The translations under genes were made by a program, and so were the position numbers. From Methylotenera versatilis 301 (GTDB taxonomy: Bacteria > Pseudomonadota > Gammaproteobacteria > Burkholderiales > Methylophilaceae), in assembly GCF_000093025.1 (NCBI RefSeq), contig NC_014207.1, forward strand, positions 1,178,001 through 1,242,000: a stretch of 64,000 bases of DNA. The letters run 5' to 3'. Each line of letters begins with the position of its first letter. The first letter of the stretch is position 1. Positions 47,273 through 55,997 of the stretch are shown piece by piece. Under the pieces are notes generated by a model. The model was not told the origin of the DNA. It saw only the letters and a list, made by a program, of their open reading frames with translations, and made no database searches.

Positions 47273-48508
47273 ATGCGTCGTGTAGTGATTACTGGAATGG
47301 GGATTGTATCCAGTCTGGGTAATAACAAAACTGAGGTGCTGGAGAGTTTGAAGTCTGGCAAATCAGGTATTACTTATCAGCCTGAATATGCTGAAATGGG
47401 CTTGCGCTCACACGTGGCTGGTTCAATCAAGAATCTTAATGTTGAAGAGTTGATTGACCGCAAACTGATGCGCTTTATGGCTAAAGGTCATGCCTATGCT
47501 TGGCTTGCTATGCAGGAGGCGATTGCTGATGCACAGTTAGCAGAAGAGTATATTTCAAATGTTCGGACTGGTTTGATTGTAGGCACTGGCGGAGCTTCTC
47601 ATGAAAGCATTATGCAAGGTATTGATACCTTGCGTGAAAAAGGCGTGCGTCGCGTAGGCCCGTACATGGTCACTAAGGCTATGGCAAGTGGCGTGTCTGC
47701 TTGTTTAGCTACTGGTGCAAAAATCAAAGGCATTAACTATGGTATTAGCTCGGCTTGTTCAACCAGTGCACATTGTATAGGCGCGGGTGTTGAGCAGATT
47801 CAACTAGGTAAGCAAGATATTATTTTTGCAGGTGGTGCTGAAGAAGAGCATTGGACCTTATCGTTTATGTTCGATGGCATGGGCGCATTAAGTAGTAAAT
47901 ATAACGAAACGCCAGATAAAGCTTCTCGTACCTATGATGCTGATCGTGATGGTTTCGTCATTTCTGGGGGTGGCGGTATTGTCGTGCTAGAAGAGTATGA
48001 ACACGCTAAAGCACGCGGTGCAAAAATCTATGCAGAGGTGATTGGCTATGGTGCAACTTCAGATGGTTATGATATGGTAGCGCCAAGTGGCGAAGGTGCA
48101 GTACGTTGTATGCAATTAGCGTTGCAAGGCCATGACGGCAAAGCGATTGCTAAAGTGGATTACATCAATACGCATGGTACAAGTACTCCTGTTGGAGACA
48201 CTAAAGAACTTGAGGCTATTCGCGAGGTATTTGGCGCGAATAATCCAGTTGCGATTGCTTCAACCAAATCACTGTCTGGTCATGCGCTTGGTGCAGCTGG
48301 TGTGAATGAAGCAATTTATACTTTGCTGATGATGGAAAATAATTTTATTGCCGCCTCTGCAAATATCGATAATTTAGACCCAGGTGCTGAAGGCTTGAAT
48401 ATTGTGCGCAATCGTATTGATAACGTCAAAATTGAAACCGCATTATCTAATAGCTTTGGTTTTGGTGGTACGAACGCAACATTACTCTTGTCAACAAAAA
48501 ATCTTTAG
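47273..48508 (+). CDS. fabB: 3-oxoacyl-ACP synthase I
   Basis: The ATG at 47273 (411 residues, [18 protein letters not shown]) has AGGGAG upstream; a TTG 15 bases earlier lies within that ribosome site. The catalytic Cys is in [14 protein letters not shown], and the His pair in [11 protein letters not shown] and [13 protein letters not shown]. FabB elongates the cis-unsaturated acyl chains made by FabA. The fabA-fabB pair forms one transcription unit. Confidence 0.96.
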   Translation: MRRVVITGMGIVSSLGNNKTEVLESLKSGKSGITYQPEYAEMGLRSHVAGSIKNLNVEELIDRKLMRFMAKGHAYAWLAMQEAIADAQLAEEYISNVRTGLIVGTGGASHESIMQGIDTLREKGVRRVGPYMVTKAMASGVSACLATGAKIKGINYGISSACSTSAHCIGAGVEQIQLGKQDIIFAGGAEEEHWTLSFMFDGMGALSSKYNETPDKASRTYDADRDGFVISGGGGIVVLEEYEHAKARGAKIYAEVIGYGATSDGYDMVAPSGEGAVRCMQLALQGHDGKAIAKVDYINTHGTSTPVGDTKELEAIREVFGANNPVAIASTKSLSGHALGAAGVNEAIYTLLMMENNFIAASANIDNLDPGAEGLNIVRNRIDNVKIETALSNSFGFGGTNATLLLSTKNL

Positions 48509-48551
48509 TCTGCGTTCTTCAATCAAGATTAATCAATTCCAAAGGTAAGTA

Positions 48552-49103
48552 GTGAAATTCAAGCCGCTCTTGTTGTTGGTTACATACTTAGTTACGGTAT
48601 TTCTGAGTGGTTGTGCCATGATGGGCGACCGCACGGTTAATATATCAGAAGCGCAGTTACAGAAAAAGCTCAATGAACGCTTATCAATTCCAATCTCGCT
48701 GCTAAAGATTTTTGATGTTAACTTAAGTAATTCCACTGTGAAGTTTGACAGCAAAACCGGGCGCATGTTGACTAGCTTAGATACTAGTTTGACGAGTATT
48801 TTAAGTAATAAAGTGCTAGCCGGAAAAATGGATATTTCTGGCAAACTACGCTTTGATGCAGCGACAAGCTCAATTGTATTAGATGACCCGAAAGTGGAGA
48901 GTCTTAATTTAGATGGCTTGGGCAGCAAATATGGTGAGTTTTTTAATTTAATCGCGCAAAAACTGGGCGGCGAAATGTTAAACGGATTGCCCTTGTATAC
49001 AGTCAAACCCGAAGATTTAATCGTTGGTTCAACGCAATACAGTCCAAAAGATATGCAAATCACGGACAAAGGTTTGCAAATTACGTTGAGTCCCGTCAGG
49101 TAG
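48552..49103 (+). CDS. DUF1439 lipoprotein
   Basis: This protein of about 183 residues starts with GTG at 48552 with AAAGG at a good distance. The signal ends in the lipobox LSGC at residue 21. The mature part resembles the DUF1439 family (E. coli YceB type): NISEAQLQKKLNERLSIPIS and a beta-rich body. YceB-like lipoproteins are outer-membrane proteins of unknown role. It follows fabB by 43 bp on the same strand. Confidence 0.82.
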   Translation: MKFKPLLLLVTYLVTVFLSGCAMMGDRTVNISEAQLQKKLNERLSIPISLLKIFDVNLSNSTVKFDSKTGRMLTSLDTSLTSILSNKVLAGKMDISGKLRFDAATSSIVLDDPKVESLNLDGLGSKYGEFFNLIAQKLGGEMLNGLPLYTVKPEDLIVGSTQYSPKDMQITDKGLQITLSPVR

Positions 49104-49120
49104 AGTTTTAAAGTCAGGTT

Positions 49121-49504
49121 CTATAGAATCAACGCCGCCAATACATTTCGGCCTTCACTCATCAATATGTTATATGTTCTGCAAGCCGCCCCTGTCGTCA
49201 TACATTCCACTGGAATGCCTTTAACAGCAAGAGATTGATAGATTTTAGGATGTAGAAACTGATGTTTTTCTCCTACGCCTAACAAAACAACTTCCGAATT
49301 AAATTCAGCTATTTTTGATAAATGTTGCTCTGTTAATTCAGTAAAGTTTTTTACGTCCCAATCAAGAATAAGCTGTTGCGGCATGACGATTAAATTTCTA
49401 GCATGCCGTTGCTTGTTTACTTCAATATAGCTTTGGCTATAGCCAGTAATCAAATTGTTATTTTCAGCTGTGGTTAAATGTAGTTTCATAGCGCCGTGTT
49501 TCAT
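49121..49504 (-). CDS. Mth938-like (DUF498) domain protein
   Basis: This 127-residue protein shows the Mth938/NDUFAF3-like pattern: NLIVMPQQLILDWDVKNFTE, then EVVLLGVGEKHQFLHPKIYQ and GIPVECMTTGAACRTYNILM. Bacterial members are of unknown function; eukaryotic NDUFAF3 helps complex I assembly. A second ATG (codon 6) is a possible start. It is divergent from alaA. Confidence 0.85.
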   Translation of the reverse strand: MKHGAMKLHLTTAENNNLITGYSQSYIEVNKQRHARNLIVMPQQLILDWDVKNFTELTEQHLSKIAEFNSEVVLLGVGEKHQFLHPKIYQSLAVKGIPVECMTTGAACRTYNILMSEGRNVLAALIL

Positions 49505-49577
49505 TGATAGATACTGCCATTCTAATGTAAACTAACGCCTTTAACTATTGTACTTTTAAAGCAAAAATAAGCGCGCT

Positions 49578-50855
49578 ATGCAGCCAATTAAATCAACTTC
49601 ACCAGTTCAGCCAATTAATCCAGGTCAGCAGAAAGAGTTAGCTAAATCGAATAAGCTAGCCAACGTTTGCTATGATATTCGTGGGCCTGTATTGCAGCGA
49701 GCCCGTCAGATGGAGGACGAAGGTCAACGGATTATCAAACTGAATATTGGTAATCCTGGCGTGTTTGGCCTTGATGTGCCAGAAGAGATGATGCAAGACG
49801 TGATGCGTAATATGAGCAAAGCGGGTGTTTATACTGATAGCAAAGGTCTGTTTGAACCACGCAAATCTATCATGCATTACACGCAAAGCAAGCATATTGC
49901 TGGTGTAACAGTGGATGACATCATCATCGGTAATGGTGTTTCTGAGCTTATCGTAATGGCGATGCAGGGCTTGCTAAATAATGGTGATCAAGTATTAGTA
50001 CCAATGCCAGATTACCCGCTTTGGACAGCCGCTGTGACTTTGGCTGGCGGTACAGCGCGGCATTACTTGTGTGATGAAGCAACAGGTTGGTTGCCAGATT
50101 TAAAAGACATGGAAGCTAAAATTACCGCAAATACGCGTGGTATTGTGGTGATTAACCCAAATAATCCAACTGGGGCTTTGTACCCGCGTGAGACCTTAGA
50201 AGGCATAATTGAAATCGCACGCCATCATGGCTTAGTTATTTTTGCTGATGAAATTTATGACAAAGTGTTATTTGATGGCAATGAGCATACCTCGATTGCT
50301 TCACTTGCTGATGATGTTCTGTTTGTGACCTTTAACGGCTTATCAAAAAACTATCGAGCATGTGGCTACCGTGCTGGCTGGATGATTTTAAGTGGCGAGA
50401 AAAAGCACGCAAAAGACTATATTGAGGGCTTGAATATGTTGGCCTCCATGCGTTTGTGTGCAAATGTACCAGGTCAATTGGCGATTCAGACAGCGCTCGG
50501 TGGTTATCAAAGTATTGATGATTTAGTGGCGCCAGAAGGTCGTTTATGCAAACAGCGTGACGTGGCTTATGACTTGCTGACAGCAATTCCAGGTGTCACC
50601 TGCACTAAGCCAGCAGCCGCGATGTATTTATTCCCAAGGTTAGACCCTGAAATTTATCCGATTGAAGATGACCAGCAATTTATTTTAGATTTGTTGCTAG
50701 AAGAAAAAGTATTGCTGGTGCAAGGTACTGGCTTTAATTGGCATACGCCAGATCATTTCCGCGTGGTGTTTTTGCCGAATGTAGATGATTTAACCGAAGC
50801 CATTCATCGTATTGCAAGATTTTTAGAAAATTATAGAAAAAAGCATGGCAAATGA
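49578..50855 (+). CDS. alaA: Alanine-synthesising aminotransferase AlaA
   Basis: This 425-residue class I aminotransferase is very close in pattern to E. coli AlaA (YfbQ): LANVCYDIRGPVLQRARQME, IIGNGVSELIVMAMQGLLNN, INPNNPTGALYPRETLEG, the PLP Lys in TFNGLSKNYRACGYRAGW and LLVQGTGFNWHTPDHFRVVF. It makes alanine from pyruvate and glutamate. It overlaps the following GNAT gene by ATGA and lies upstream of hom-thrC, so amino acid synthesis genes form one operon. Confidence 0.93.
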   Translation: MQPIKSTSPVQPINPGQQKELAKSNKLANVCYDIRGPVLQRARQMEDEGQRIIKLNIGNPGVFGLDVPEEMMQDVMRNMSKAGVYTDSKGLFEPRKSIMHYTQSKHIAGVTVDDIIIGNGVSELIVMAMQGLLNNGDQVLVPMPDYPLWTAAVTLAGGTARHYLCDEATGWLPDLKDMEAKITANTRGIVVINPNNPTGALYPRETLEGIIEIARHHGLVIFADEIYDKVLFDGNEHTSIASLADDVLFVTFNGLSKNYRACGYRAGWMILSGEKKHAKDYIEGLNMLASMRLCANVPGQLAIQTALGGYQSIDDLVAPEGRLCKQRDVAYDLLTAIPGVTCTKPAAAMYLFPRLDPEIYPIEDDQQFILDLLLEEKVLLVQGTGFNWHTPDHFRVVFLPNVDDLTEAIHRIARFLENYRKKHGK

Positions 50856-51289
50856 CACTTATCGAAGTCACCGATAATAGTGGGAGCATCATCGAGCTAG
50901 ATTGGTTAGTAAAAGCTGAAGTGGTGCATAGGCAACTGCGTCCTATGCTTCCAACTGATTATGTGGCACGTATGCGCGTAATCTTTGCAAATGGTGCAAG
51001 ATTATTAGTCGCTGAGCATGAGGGGCAGGTTGTAGGTCTAGCCGTATGGCGTTTAGTTGAGAATACCTATGAAGGCTTACGCTTATATATTGACGATTTA
51101 GTCACCGATGAAAATAAGCGCTCTACTGGTATTGGGAAGTTATTGTTACAGCACCTAGAGATCAAGGCAAAGAATTTTGGTTGCCATGTTTTAACTCTGG
51201 ATTCTGGTGTGCAACGTGCAGCCGCACATAAGTTTTATTTTCGCGAGGGAATGCATATTCCATCGTTTTGTTTTAGGAAAAGTTTGTAA
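50852..51289 (+). CDS. GNAT-family N-acetyltransferase
   Basis: This 145-residue acetyltransferase shows LVAEHEGQVVGLAVWRLVEN, IDDLVTDENKRSTGIGKLLL with the acetyl-CoA loop, and HVLTLDSGVQRAAAHKFYFR. The substrate is not evident. It overlaps both neighbours (ATGA with alaA, TAATG with hom), so it is translated within the amino acid operon. Confidence 0.85.
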   Translation: MTLIEVTDNSGSIIELDWLVKAEVVHRQLRPMLPTDYVARMRVIFANGARLLVAEHEGQVVGLAVWRLVENTYEGLRLYIDDLVTDENKRSTGIGKLLLQHLEIKAKNFGCHVLTLDSGVQRAAAHKFYFREGMHIPSFCFRKSL

Positions 51290-52602
51290 TGAAATCATTA
51301 AAAGTAGGTTTGCTTGGCATCGGTACCGTTGGCGGTGGTACATATACGGTTTTAACGCGCAACGCAGCAGAGATTACACGTCGTACTGGCGTGGCGATTA
51401 ATGTTGTACAAGTGGCAGATAAAAATATTGACCATGCTAAAGCCATTACAGGCGGCAAAGTAGATGTCACCAATGACGCTTTTGCGGTGGTGAATAATCC
51501 GGACGTAGATGTTGTGGTTGAGTTAATCGGCGGCTATACACTCAGTAAAAAGTTAGTGCTTAAAGCGATTGAAAATGGCAAGCATGTTGTGACGGCTAAT
51601 AAAGCATTGTTAGCAACGCACGGTAATGAGATTTTTGCTGCTGCGCAGGCTAAAGGCGTGATTGTGGCTTATGAAGCAGCTGTTGCTGGCGGCATTCCTA
51701 TTATCAAGGCTTTGCGTGAAGGTTTAGGCGCGAACAAGATTGAATGGGTTGCGGGCATTATTAACGGCACTACTAACTTCATTTTGACTGAAATGCGTGA
51801 AAAAGGCTTAGCGTTTGCTGATGTGTTAGGCGAAGCGCAGCGTTTAGGTTATGCAGAAGCTGATCCTACATTCGACGTTGAAGGTATTGATGCTGCTCAT
51901 AAGTTAACAATCATGTCTGCGATTGCTTTTGGTATGCCGATGAAGTTTGATCAAGCTTATACAGAAGGTATTACCAAGCTTCAACAAACTGATATTAAGT
52001 ATGCTGAAGAGTTAGGCTACAGAGTGAAGTTGCTTGGCATCACTAAGCGCACAGAAGCAGGTGTTGAGTTGCGTGTGCATCCGACTTTAATTCCAGAAAA
52101 ACGTTTGGTGGCTAACGTAAACGGCGCGATGAATGCCGTGGTAGTGAAGGGTGATGCAGTGGGTCCAACCCTTTATTACGGTGCTGGTGCTGGTGCAGAG
52201 CCAACGGCAAGTTCAGTGGTGGCAGACTTAATGGATGTTGCACGTTTGAGCAGCGCAAGTGTTGAGCAACGCGTGCCGTATTTAGGCTTTCAAGCTGGGC
52301 AGCTTAATGATTTGCCAATTCTGCCAATCAGTGATGTGAATAGTGCTTATTACTTGCGCTTACGTGCTTCTGACAAACCTGGTGTATTAGCAGGTGTGAC
52401 CAAAATATTGGCAGATCGCAATATTTCAATTGATGCGATGTTGCAAAAAGAGCCGGATGATAATGAAACCGAAGCAGACATTGTGATTTTGACGCATATT
52501 ACCGTAGAAAAAAACATGGACGCAGGTATTGCTGAAATTGAAGCTTTACCAGCAATTGTTGGTAAAGTGGTTAAATTGCGTATGGAAGAGTTAGGCAAGT
52601 AA
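51289..52602 (+). CDS. hom: Homoserine dehydrogenase
   Basis: This 437-residue enzyme reduces aspartate semialdehyde to homoserine. The N-terminal Rossmann fold reads KVGLLGIGTVGGGTYTVL, followed by VVTANKALLATHG and GIINGTTNFILTEM. A C-terminal ACT domain (about 355-430; YYLRLRASDKPGVLAGVTKI) suggests feedback control by threonine. It is monofunctional, without a fused aspartokinase. It is 4 bp from thrC. Confidence 0.96.
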   Translation: MKSLKVGLLGIGTVGGGTYTVLTRNAAEITRRTGVAINVVQVADKNIDHAKAITGGKVDVTNDAFAVVNNPDVDVVVELIGGYTLSKKLVLKAIENGKHVVTANKALLATHGNEIFAAAQAKGVIVAYEAAVAGGIPIIKALREGLGANKIEWVAGIINGTTNFILTEMREKGLAFADVLGEAQRLGYAEADPTFDVEGIDAAHKLTIMSAIAFGMPMKFDQAYTEGITKLQQTDIKYAEELGYRVKLLGITKRTEAGVELRVHPTLIPEKRLVANVNGAMNAVVVKGDAVGPTLYYGAGAGAEPTASSVVADLMDVARLSSASVEQRVPYLGFQAGQLNDLPILPISDVNSAYYLRLRASDKPGVLAGVTKILADRNISIDAMLQKEPDDNETEADIVILTHITVEKNMDAGIAEIEALPAIVGKVVKLRMEELGK

Positions 52603-52606
52603 TTTT

Positions 52607-54034
52607 ATGAAATATATTTCTACTCGCGGGCAGTCGCCTGCTTTAAGTTTTAGCGAAATTCTACTAGGTGGCTTGGCACCAGATGGTGGTCTTTACCTTC
52701 CAGAAGCATATCCACAATTTACTGATGCCGACTTAACGGCGATGCGTGGCTTGAGTTATGCTGATTTGGCATTCGCAATTTTGAGCCGTTTGGTAGATGA
52801 CATTCCTGCAGCTGATTTAAAAGCGATTATTGATAAAACTTATCGTGCAGATGTTTATGCATACACCCGAGCAGGGCAGAATGCGGCAGATATTACGCCA
52901 ACAGTTAAGCTTGAAGATAACTTGTATCTGTTGAGCCTTTCTAATGGCCCTACGCTAGCCTTCAAAGACATGGCGATGCAGTTGCTAGGTAACCTGTTTG
53001 AATATGTGCTTACCAAAGAAGGTAAAACCACTAATATTTTAGGCGCAACTTCTGGCGACACAGGTTCTGCGGCTGAGTATGCAATGCGTGGTAAAAAAGG
53101 CATACGCGTATTCATGCTTTCACCTCATAAAAAAATGAGCCGCTTTCAAACTGCACAAATGTTCAGTTTACAAGACGACAACATTTACAATATTGCTGTC
53201 AATGGCGTGTTTGATGACTGCCAAGACATGGTGAAAGCGGTTTCAAATGATGCGGAGTTTAAAGCTAAATACAAAATCGGCGCGGTAAACTCCATTAACT
53301 GGGGCCGCATTATTGCCCAAGTGGTGTATTACTTTAAAGGCTACTTTGCCGTGACAAGTAATAATGCTCAAAAAGTCAGCTTTGCTGTGCCTAGTGGTAA
53401 TTTCGGTAATGTTTGTGCAGGCCATATTGCGCGCATGATGGGTTTGCCAATTGATAAGTTGGTGGTTGCTACCAATGAAAACGACGTGCTAGATGAGTTC
53501 TTTAAAACAGGCGTGTACAGCCCACGTGGCTCAGCCAATACTTACCATACCTCTAGCCCTTCAATGGATATCAGCAAAGCCTCAAACTTTGAGCGTTTTG
53601 TTTACGACTTAGTCGGACGTGATGGCACAAAAACTCGGGCGCTTTGGAGCAAGGTAGATGCAGGGAATAGCTTTGATTTAAATGCAGATGGGTATTTTGC
53701 CAAAATTGCTGATTACGGTTTTCAATCTGGTAGCAGTTCACATGCTGACCGCATGAAAACCATTCGTGAAACTGCAGATAAATACCAAGTGATTGTTGAT
53801 ACGCACACAGCGGATGGTATTAAAGTGGCATTAGAGCTTCGTGATCCTAATGTGCCTATGGTGGTGCTAGAAACAGCCTTGCCTGCCAAGTTTGAAGATT
53901 CTATTGTAGAAGCTTTAGGCAAAGCACCTGAGCGTCCTGCAAGCTTGCAAGGCATAGAAAGCTTACCGCAGAAATTTACCGTGATGGATGCAAGTGATGC
54001 TGCAATTAAAAATTTTATCGTAAAAAATACCTAG
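52607..54034 (+). CDS. thrC: Threonine synthase
   Basis: This 475-residue fold-type II PLP enzyme converts homoserine phosphate to threonine. It starts MKYISTRGQSPALSFSEILL and has the PLP lysine in NGPTLAFKDMAMQLLGNLF, the GATSGDTGSAAEYAMRGKKG phosphate region and SVPSGNFGN-like AVPSGNFGNVCAGHIARMMG. A homoserine kinase gene is not in the window. A palindromic repeat follows the stop. Confidence 0.96.
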   Translation: MKYISTRGQSPALSFSEILLGGLAPDGGLYLPEAYPQFTDADLTAMRGLSYADLAFAILSRLVDDIPAADLKAIIDKTYRADVYAYTRAGQNAADITPTVKLEDNLYLLSLSNGPTLAFKDMAMQLLGNLFEYVLTKEGKTTNILGATSGDTGSAAEYAMRGKKGIRVFMLSPHKKMSRFQTAQMFSLQDDNIYNIAVNGVFDDCQDMVKAVSNDAEFKAKYKIGAVNSINWGRIIAQVVYYFKGYFAVTSNNAQKVSFAVPSGNFGNVCAGHIARMMGLPIDKLVVATNENDVLDEFFKTGVYSPRGSANTYHTSSPSMDISKASNFERFVYDLVGRDGTKTRALWSKVDAGNSFDLNADGYFAKIADYGFQSGSSSHADRMKTIRETADKYQVIVDTHTADGIKVALELRDPNVPMVVLETALPAKFEDSIVEALGKAPERPASLQGIESLPQKFTVMDASDAAIKNFIVKNT

Positions 54035-54040
54035 CTCGTC

Positions 54041-54061
54041 ATTCCGTGCTTAACACGGAAT
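54041..54061. repeat. Palindrome after thrC
   Basis: ATTCCGTG and CACGGAAT form a perfect 8-bp stem with a CTTAA loop, flanked by GTC and CCAGTG. This matches the widespread GTCATTCC...GGAATCCAG dispersed repeat. A variant lies at 1669-1696. It may terminate hom-thrC transcription before thyA. Confidence 0.6.
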
Positions 54062-54136
54062 CCAGTGACTTTTCACTATAAGAGTTACTTGATACCGATT
54101 TTTGTCGGTGTGGAAAACAAAGAAAAAGGCGCTACT

Positions 54137-54931
54137 TTGAAACAATATACCGAGTTACTTAATCACGTATTAGCCCATGGTAATCAAAAAACAGACCGTA
54201 CAGGCACTGGTACGCTTTCAGTGTTTGGTTATCAAATGCGTTTTAATTTAGAAGAAGGTTTCCCGCTTCTTACCACTAAAAAAGTGCATCTTAAATCTAT
54301 CATTCATGAGCTACTCTGGTTCTTACAGGGCAGCACTAATATTGCTTATCTGAAAGAAAATGGCGTACGTATTTGGGATGAGTGGGCAGATGACAATGGT
54401 AATTTAGGCCCTGTTTATGGCTACCAGTGGCGCAATTGGCCTAAGCCAGATGGCACACACATCGACCAAATTACACAGGTCGTGAATGCCATTAAAAATA
54501 ACCCAGACTCACGTCGCTTGATAGTTTCAGCTTGGAATGTAGCTGATGTTGATCAGATGAAGCTACCGCCTTGCCATGCTTTTTTTCAGTTTTACGTCGC
54601 AGACGGTAAGTTGAGCTGCCAGCTTTATCAACGCAGCGCAGACATCTTCCTTGGAGTACCATTTAACATTGCGTCTTACGCTTTGCTTACGATGATGGTG
54701 GCACAAGTTTGTGGCTTAAAGTTGGGTGATTTTGTGCATACGCTTGGTGATGCGCATATCTACACCAATCACATGGAACAAGTGCATGAGCAGTTGTCGC
54801 GTGATATCCGTAGCTTGCCCCAGATGCATATCAATCCAGAAGTGCACAACATTTTTGACTTCAAGTTTGAAGATTTTACGCTTGTAAATTACGACCCTCA
54901 TCCAGCAATTAAAGGCTTAGTGGCAGTTTAG
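54137..54931 (+). CDS. thyA: Thymidylate synthase
   Basis: I place the start at the TTG at 54137 because it gives 264 residues, exactly the E. coli ThyA length, with the canonical opening [20 protein letters not shown] and AAAAAGGCG just upstream. A longer frame from 54065 would add 24 residues not found in the family and run close to the palindrome. The catalytic Cys lies in [33 protein letters not shown] is the dUMP site. It makes dTMP from dUMP with methylene-tetrahydrofolate, cooperating with folA and glyA here. Confidence 0.94.
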   Translation: MKQYTELLNHVLAHGNQKTDRTGTGTLSVFGYQMRFNLEEGFPLLTTKKVHLKSIIHELLWFLQGSTNIAYLKENGVRIWDEWADDNGNLGPVYGYQWRNWPKPDGTHIDQITQVVNAIKNNPDSRRLIVSAWNVADVDQMKLPPCHAFFQFYVADGKLSCQLYQRSADIFLGVPFNIASYALLTMMVAQVCGLKLGDFVHTLGDAHIYTNHMEQVHEQLSRDIRSLPQMHINPEVHNIFDFKFEDFTLVNYDPHPAIKGLVAV

Positions 54932-54970
54932 CGACTTCAGTTCACAACATAAAGCTAATACGTTTTGTAC

Positions 54971-55005
54971 AAAAAAAGGTTGCTCTAGAAACTAGAACAA
55001 CCTTT
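54971..55005 (-). terminator. Terminator of the first EF-hand gene / candidate RNA
   Basis: The 14-nt arms 54975-54988 and 54992-55005 pair with one G-T, loop AAA. On the minus strand the stem is followed by TTTTTTT. The GGTTG...CAACC design recurs in copy 2 (55871-55905) with altered but paired inner bases. It may also serve thyA on the plus strand. Confidence 0.85.
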
Positions 55006-55042
55006 AAATTTTGTGACTTTAGGGGAGGAAGTCACAAAATTT
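55006..55042 (-). ncRNA. Hairpin with CCTCCCCTA loop, candidate 3'-UTR small RNA (copy 1)
   Basis: Perfect 14-bp stem (55006-55019 with 55029-55042) and a 9-nt loop that reads CCTCCCCTA on the minus strand, complementary to GGGGAGG-type Shine-Dalgarno sequences. It lies about 50 nt after the EF-hand stop and directly before the terminator. The same loop recurs in copy 2 (55913-55941) with two compensatory stem changes. No known RNA family was recognised with certainty; anti-Shine-Dalgarno loops occur in several regulatory RNAs. Confidence 0.6.
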
Positions 55043-55093
55043 TGAATAATTACTTAATACTTAAATTATTTTCAAGAATTAGTAATTAACGAA

Positions 55094-55444
55094 TTAATAC
55101 TTAGATGGAGGCGGAGTAGTTTCTGAAGTAGGGGTAGGCGCAGCTGTTTTAGCGCTTGCATACTCCTCCGCAGATATCATACCGTCATGATTTGCATCAA
55201 TCGTATCAAACTGACCTGACAAAGCTTTATCTTTCACAGCTTCTTTCAAAGATATTTTACCGTCCTTATTAGCATCCAGTGCTTTGAAGTTCTCATCTGC
55301 TGGTGCCGCCTCTGCAACTTTACCGTCAGTTTTTACTGCTGTTGTATTATCAGCCAATGCCACATTATGAATGCCTGCCATAAGTAACAATGCAATAGCT
55401 GTTGTTGAAGCTTTTAAGATAATTTGGTTTGAATTTACTTTCAT
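55094..55444 (-). CDS. Exported EF-hand protein (paralogue 1)
   Basis: This 116-residue protein has a signal peptide (about 1-32, cleaved near ALADNTT) and a mature part with two EF-hand loops, DANKDGKISLKE and DANHDGMISAEE, separated by about 15 residues, plus a Pro/Thr-rich tail. All metal-coordinating positions (1, 3, 5, 9, 12) carry suitable residues, so calcium binding in the periplasm is likely. Position 2 is Ala, not the Pro of lanmodulin. AGGAGC precedes the ATG. Transcription should come from the sigma-54 element at 55492. A paralogue with similar flanks lies at 55998, so the whole unit was duplicated. Confidence 0.9.
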   Translation of the reverse strand: MKVNSNQIILKASTTAIALLLMAGIHNVALADNTTAVKTDGKVAEAAPADENFKALDANKDGKISLKEAVKDKALSGQFDTIDANHDGMISAEEYASAKTAAPTPTSETTPPPSKY

Positions 55445-55491
55445 TGATATTGCTCCTAATGCTAAATAAAAAGGGCTTGCGCTATAGTATT

Positions 55492-55507
55492 AGCGAATAC
55501 CGTGCCA
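55492..55507 (-). promoter_or_regulatory. Sigma-54 promoter of EF-hand gene 1
   Basis: TGGCACGGTATTCGCT on the minus strand matches the consensus TGGCACG-N4-TTGCW with one mismatch; GG and GC are exactly 10 nt apart. The predicted transcription start near 55481 leaves a leader of about 38 nt containing AGGAGC. Confidence 0.85.
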
Positions 55508-55524
55508 ACTTTATTTGTAAATAT

Positions 55525-55537
55525 AATCAATGGGTTA
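55525..55537. promoter_or_regulatory. IHF binding site (copy 1)
   Basis: AATCAATGGGTTA is a perfect match to WATCAA-N4-TTR. It lies between the sigma-54 element and the upstream palindromes, where IHF bending is expected. Confidence 0.75.
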
Positions 55538-55568
55538 CGATAATTTTCAATTTTATTGAAAATTAATG

Positions 55569-55650
55569 TGTCGTTTCTAGGCGACATAAAAAAATACTTT
55601 CAGCTAACTATTTGAAATTAATGGGGTTTTATTGTCGCACTTGAACGACG
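55569..55650. promoter_or_regulatory. Two GlrR-type enhancer sites (copy 1)
   Basis: TGTC-GTTTCTAGGC-GACA (55569-55586) and TGTC-GCACTTGAAC-GACG (55633-55650) are palindromes of the TGTC-N10-GACA type known for GlrR, 64 bp apart, about 60 and 125 bp upstream of the sigma-54 element. Confidence 0.8.
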
Positions 55651-55870
55651 GTTTGATCATTTAAGGTCTCTTCTAGTGTAGAGCACGTTGACTTTCTTGA
55701 AGTCAGGAAAAATCATTTAGCTAATCTGTGTATTTATCCCGAGCACTGTGCGGGAAATCCTTAACTAGTAGGCTAACGGCATCAATCAATATTTATAAAG
55801 TAGCCATTTACTAGTTTTTTGGTTGCAGTTTAGGAGTTTTAAATTTAAAGTACTTCAGTCAAAAAAGAGT

Positions 55871-55905
55871 AAAAAAAAAAGGTTGCCCTAAAAATTAGGG
55901 CAACC
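55871..55905 (-). terminator. Terminator of the second EF-hand gene / candidate RNA
   Basis: GGTTGCCCTA (55881-55890) and TAGGGCAACC (55896-55905) form a perfect 10-bp stem, followed on the minus strand by ten T (55880-55871). It parallels the terminator at 54971-55005. The stretch 55651-55870 beyond it holds no recognised gene. Confidence 0.9.
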
Positions 55906-55912
55906 ATAAAAA

Positions 55913-55941
55913 CTTGTGACTCTAGGGGAGGGAGTCACAAG
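55913..55941 (-). ncRNA. Hairpin with CCTCCCCTA loop, candidate 3'-UTR small RNA (copy 2)
   Basis: Perfect 10-bp stem (55913-55922 with 55932-55941) and the same 9-nt loop as copy 1. Relative to copy 1 the innermost pair is C-G instead of T-A, and the ninth-to-tenth pair from the loop also changes T-A to C-G. The loop is unchanged although flanking DNA has diverged. Confidence 0.6.
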
Positions 55942-55997
55942 GGCTCAAACGTTTACTCAATACTGAAATTCTTTCTCAAGAATTACAAAATCACGAC

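Noticed and set aside
54065-54136. N-terminal extension of thyA from an upstream ATG
   Set aside because: The extra 24 residues are not part of the ThyA family and overlap the region after a palindromic repeat; the TTG at 54137 gives the standard length and ribosome site.
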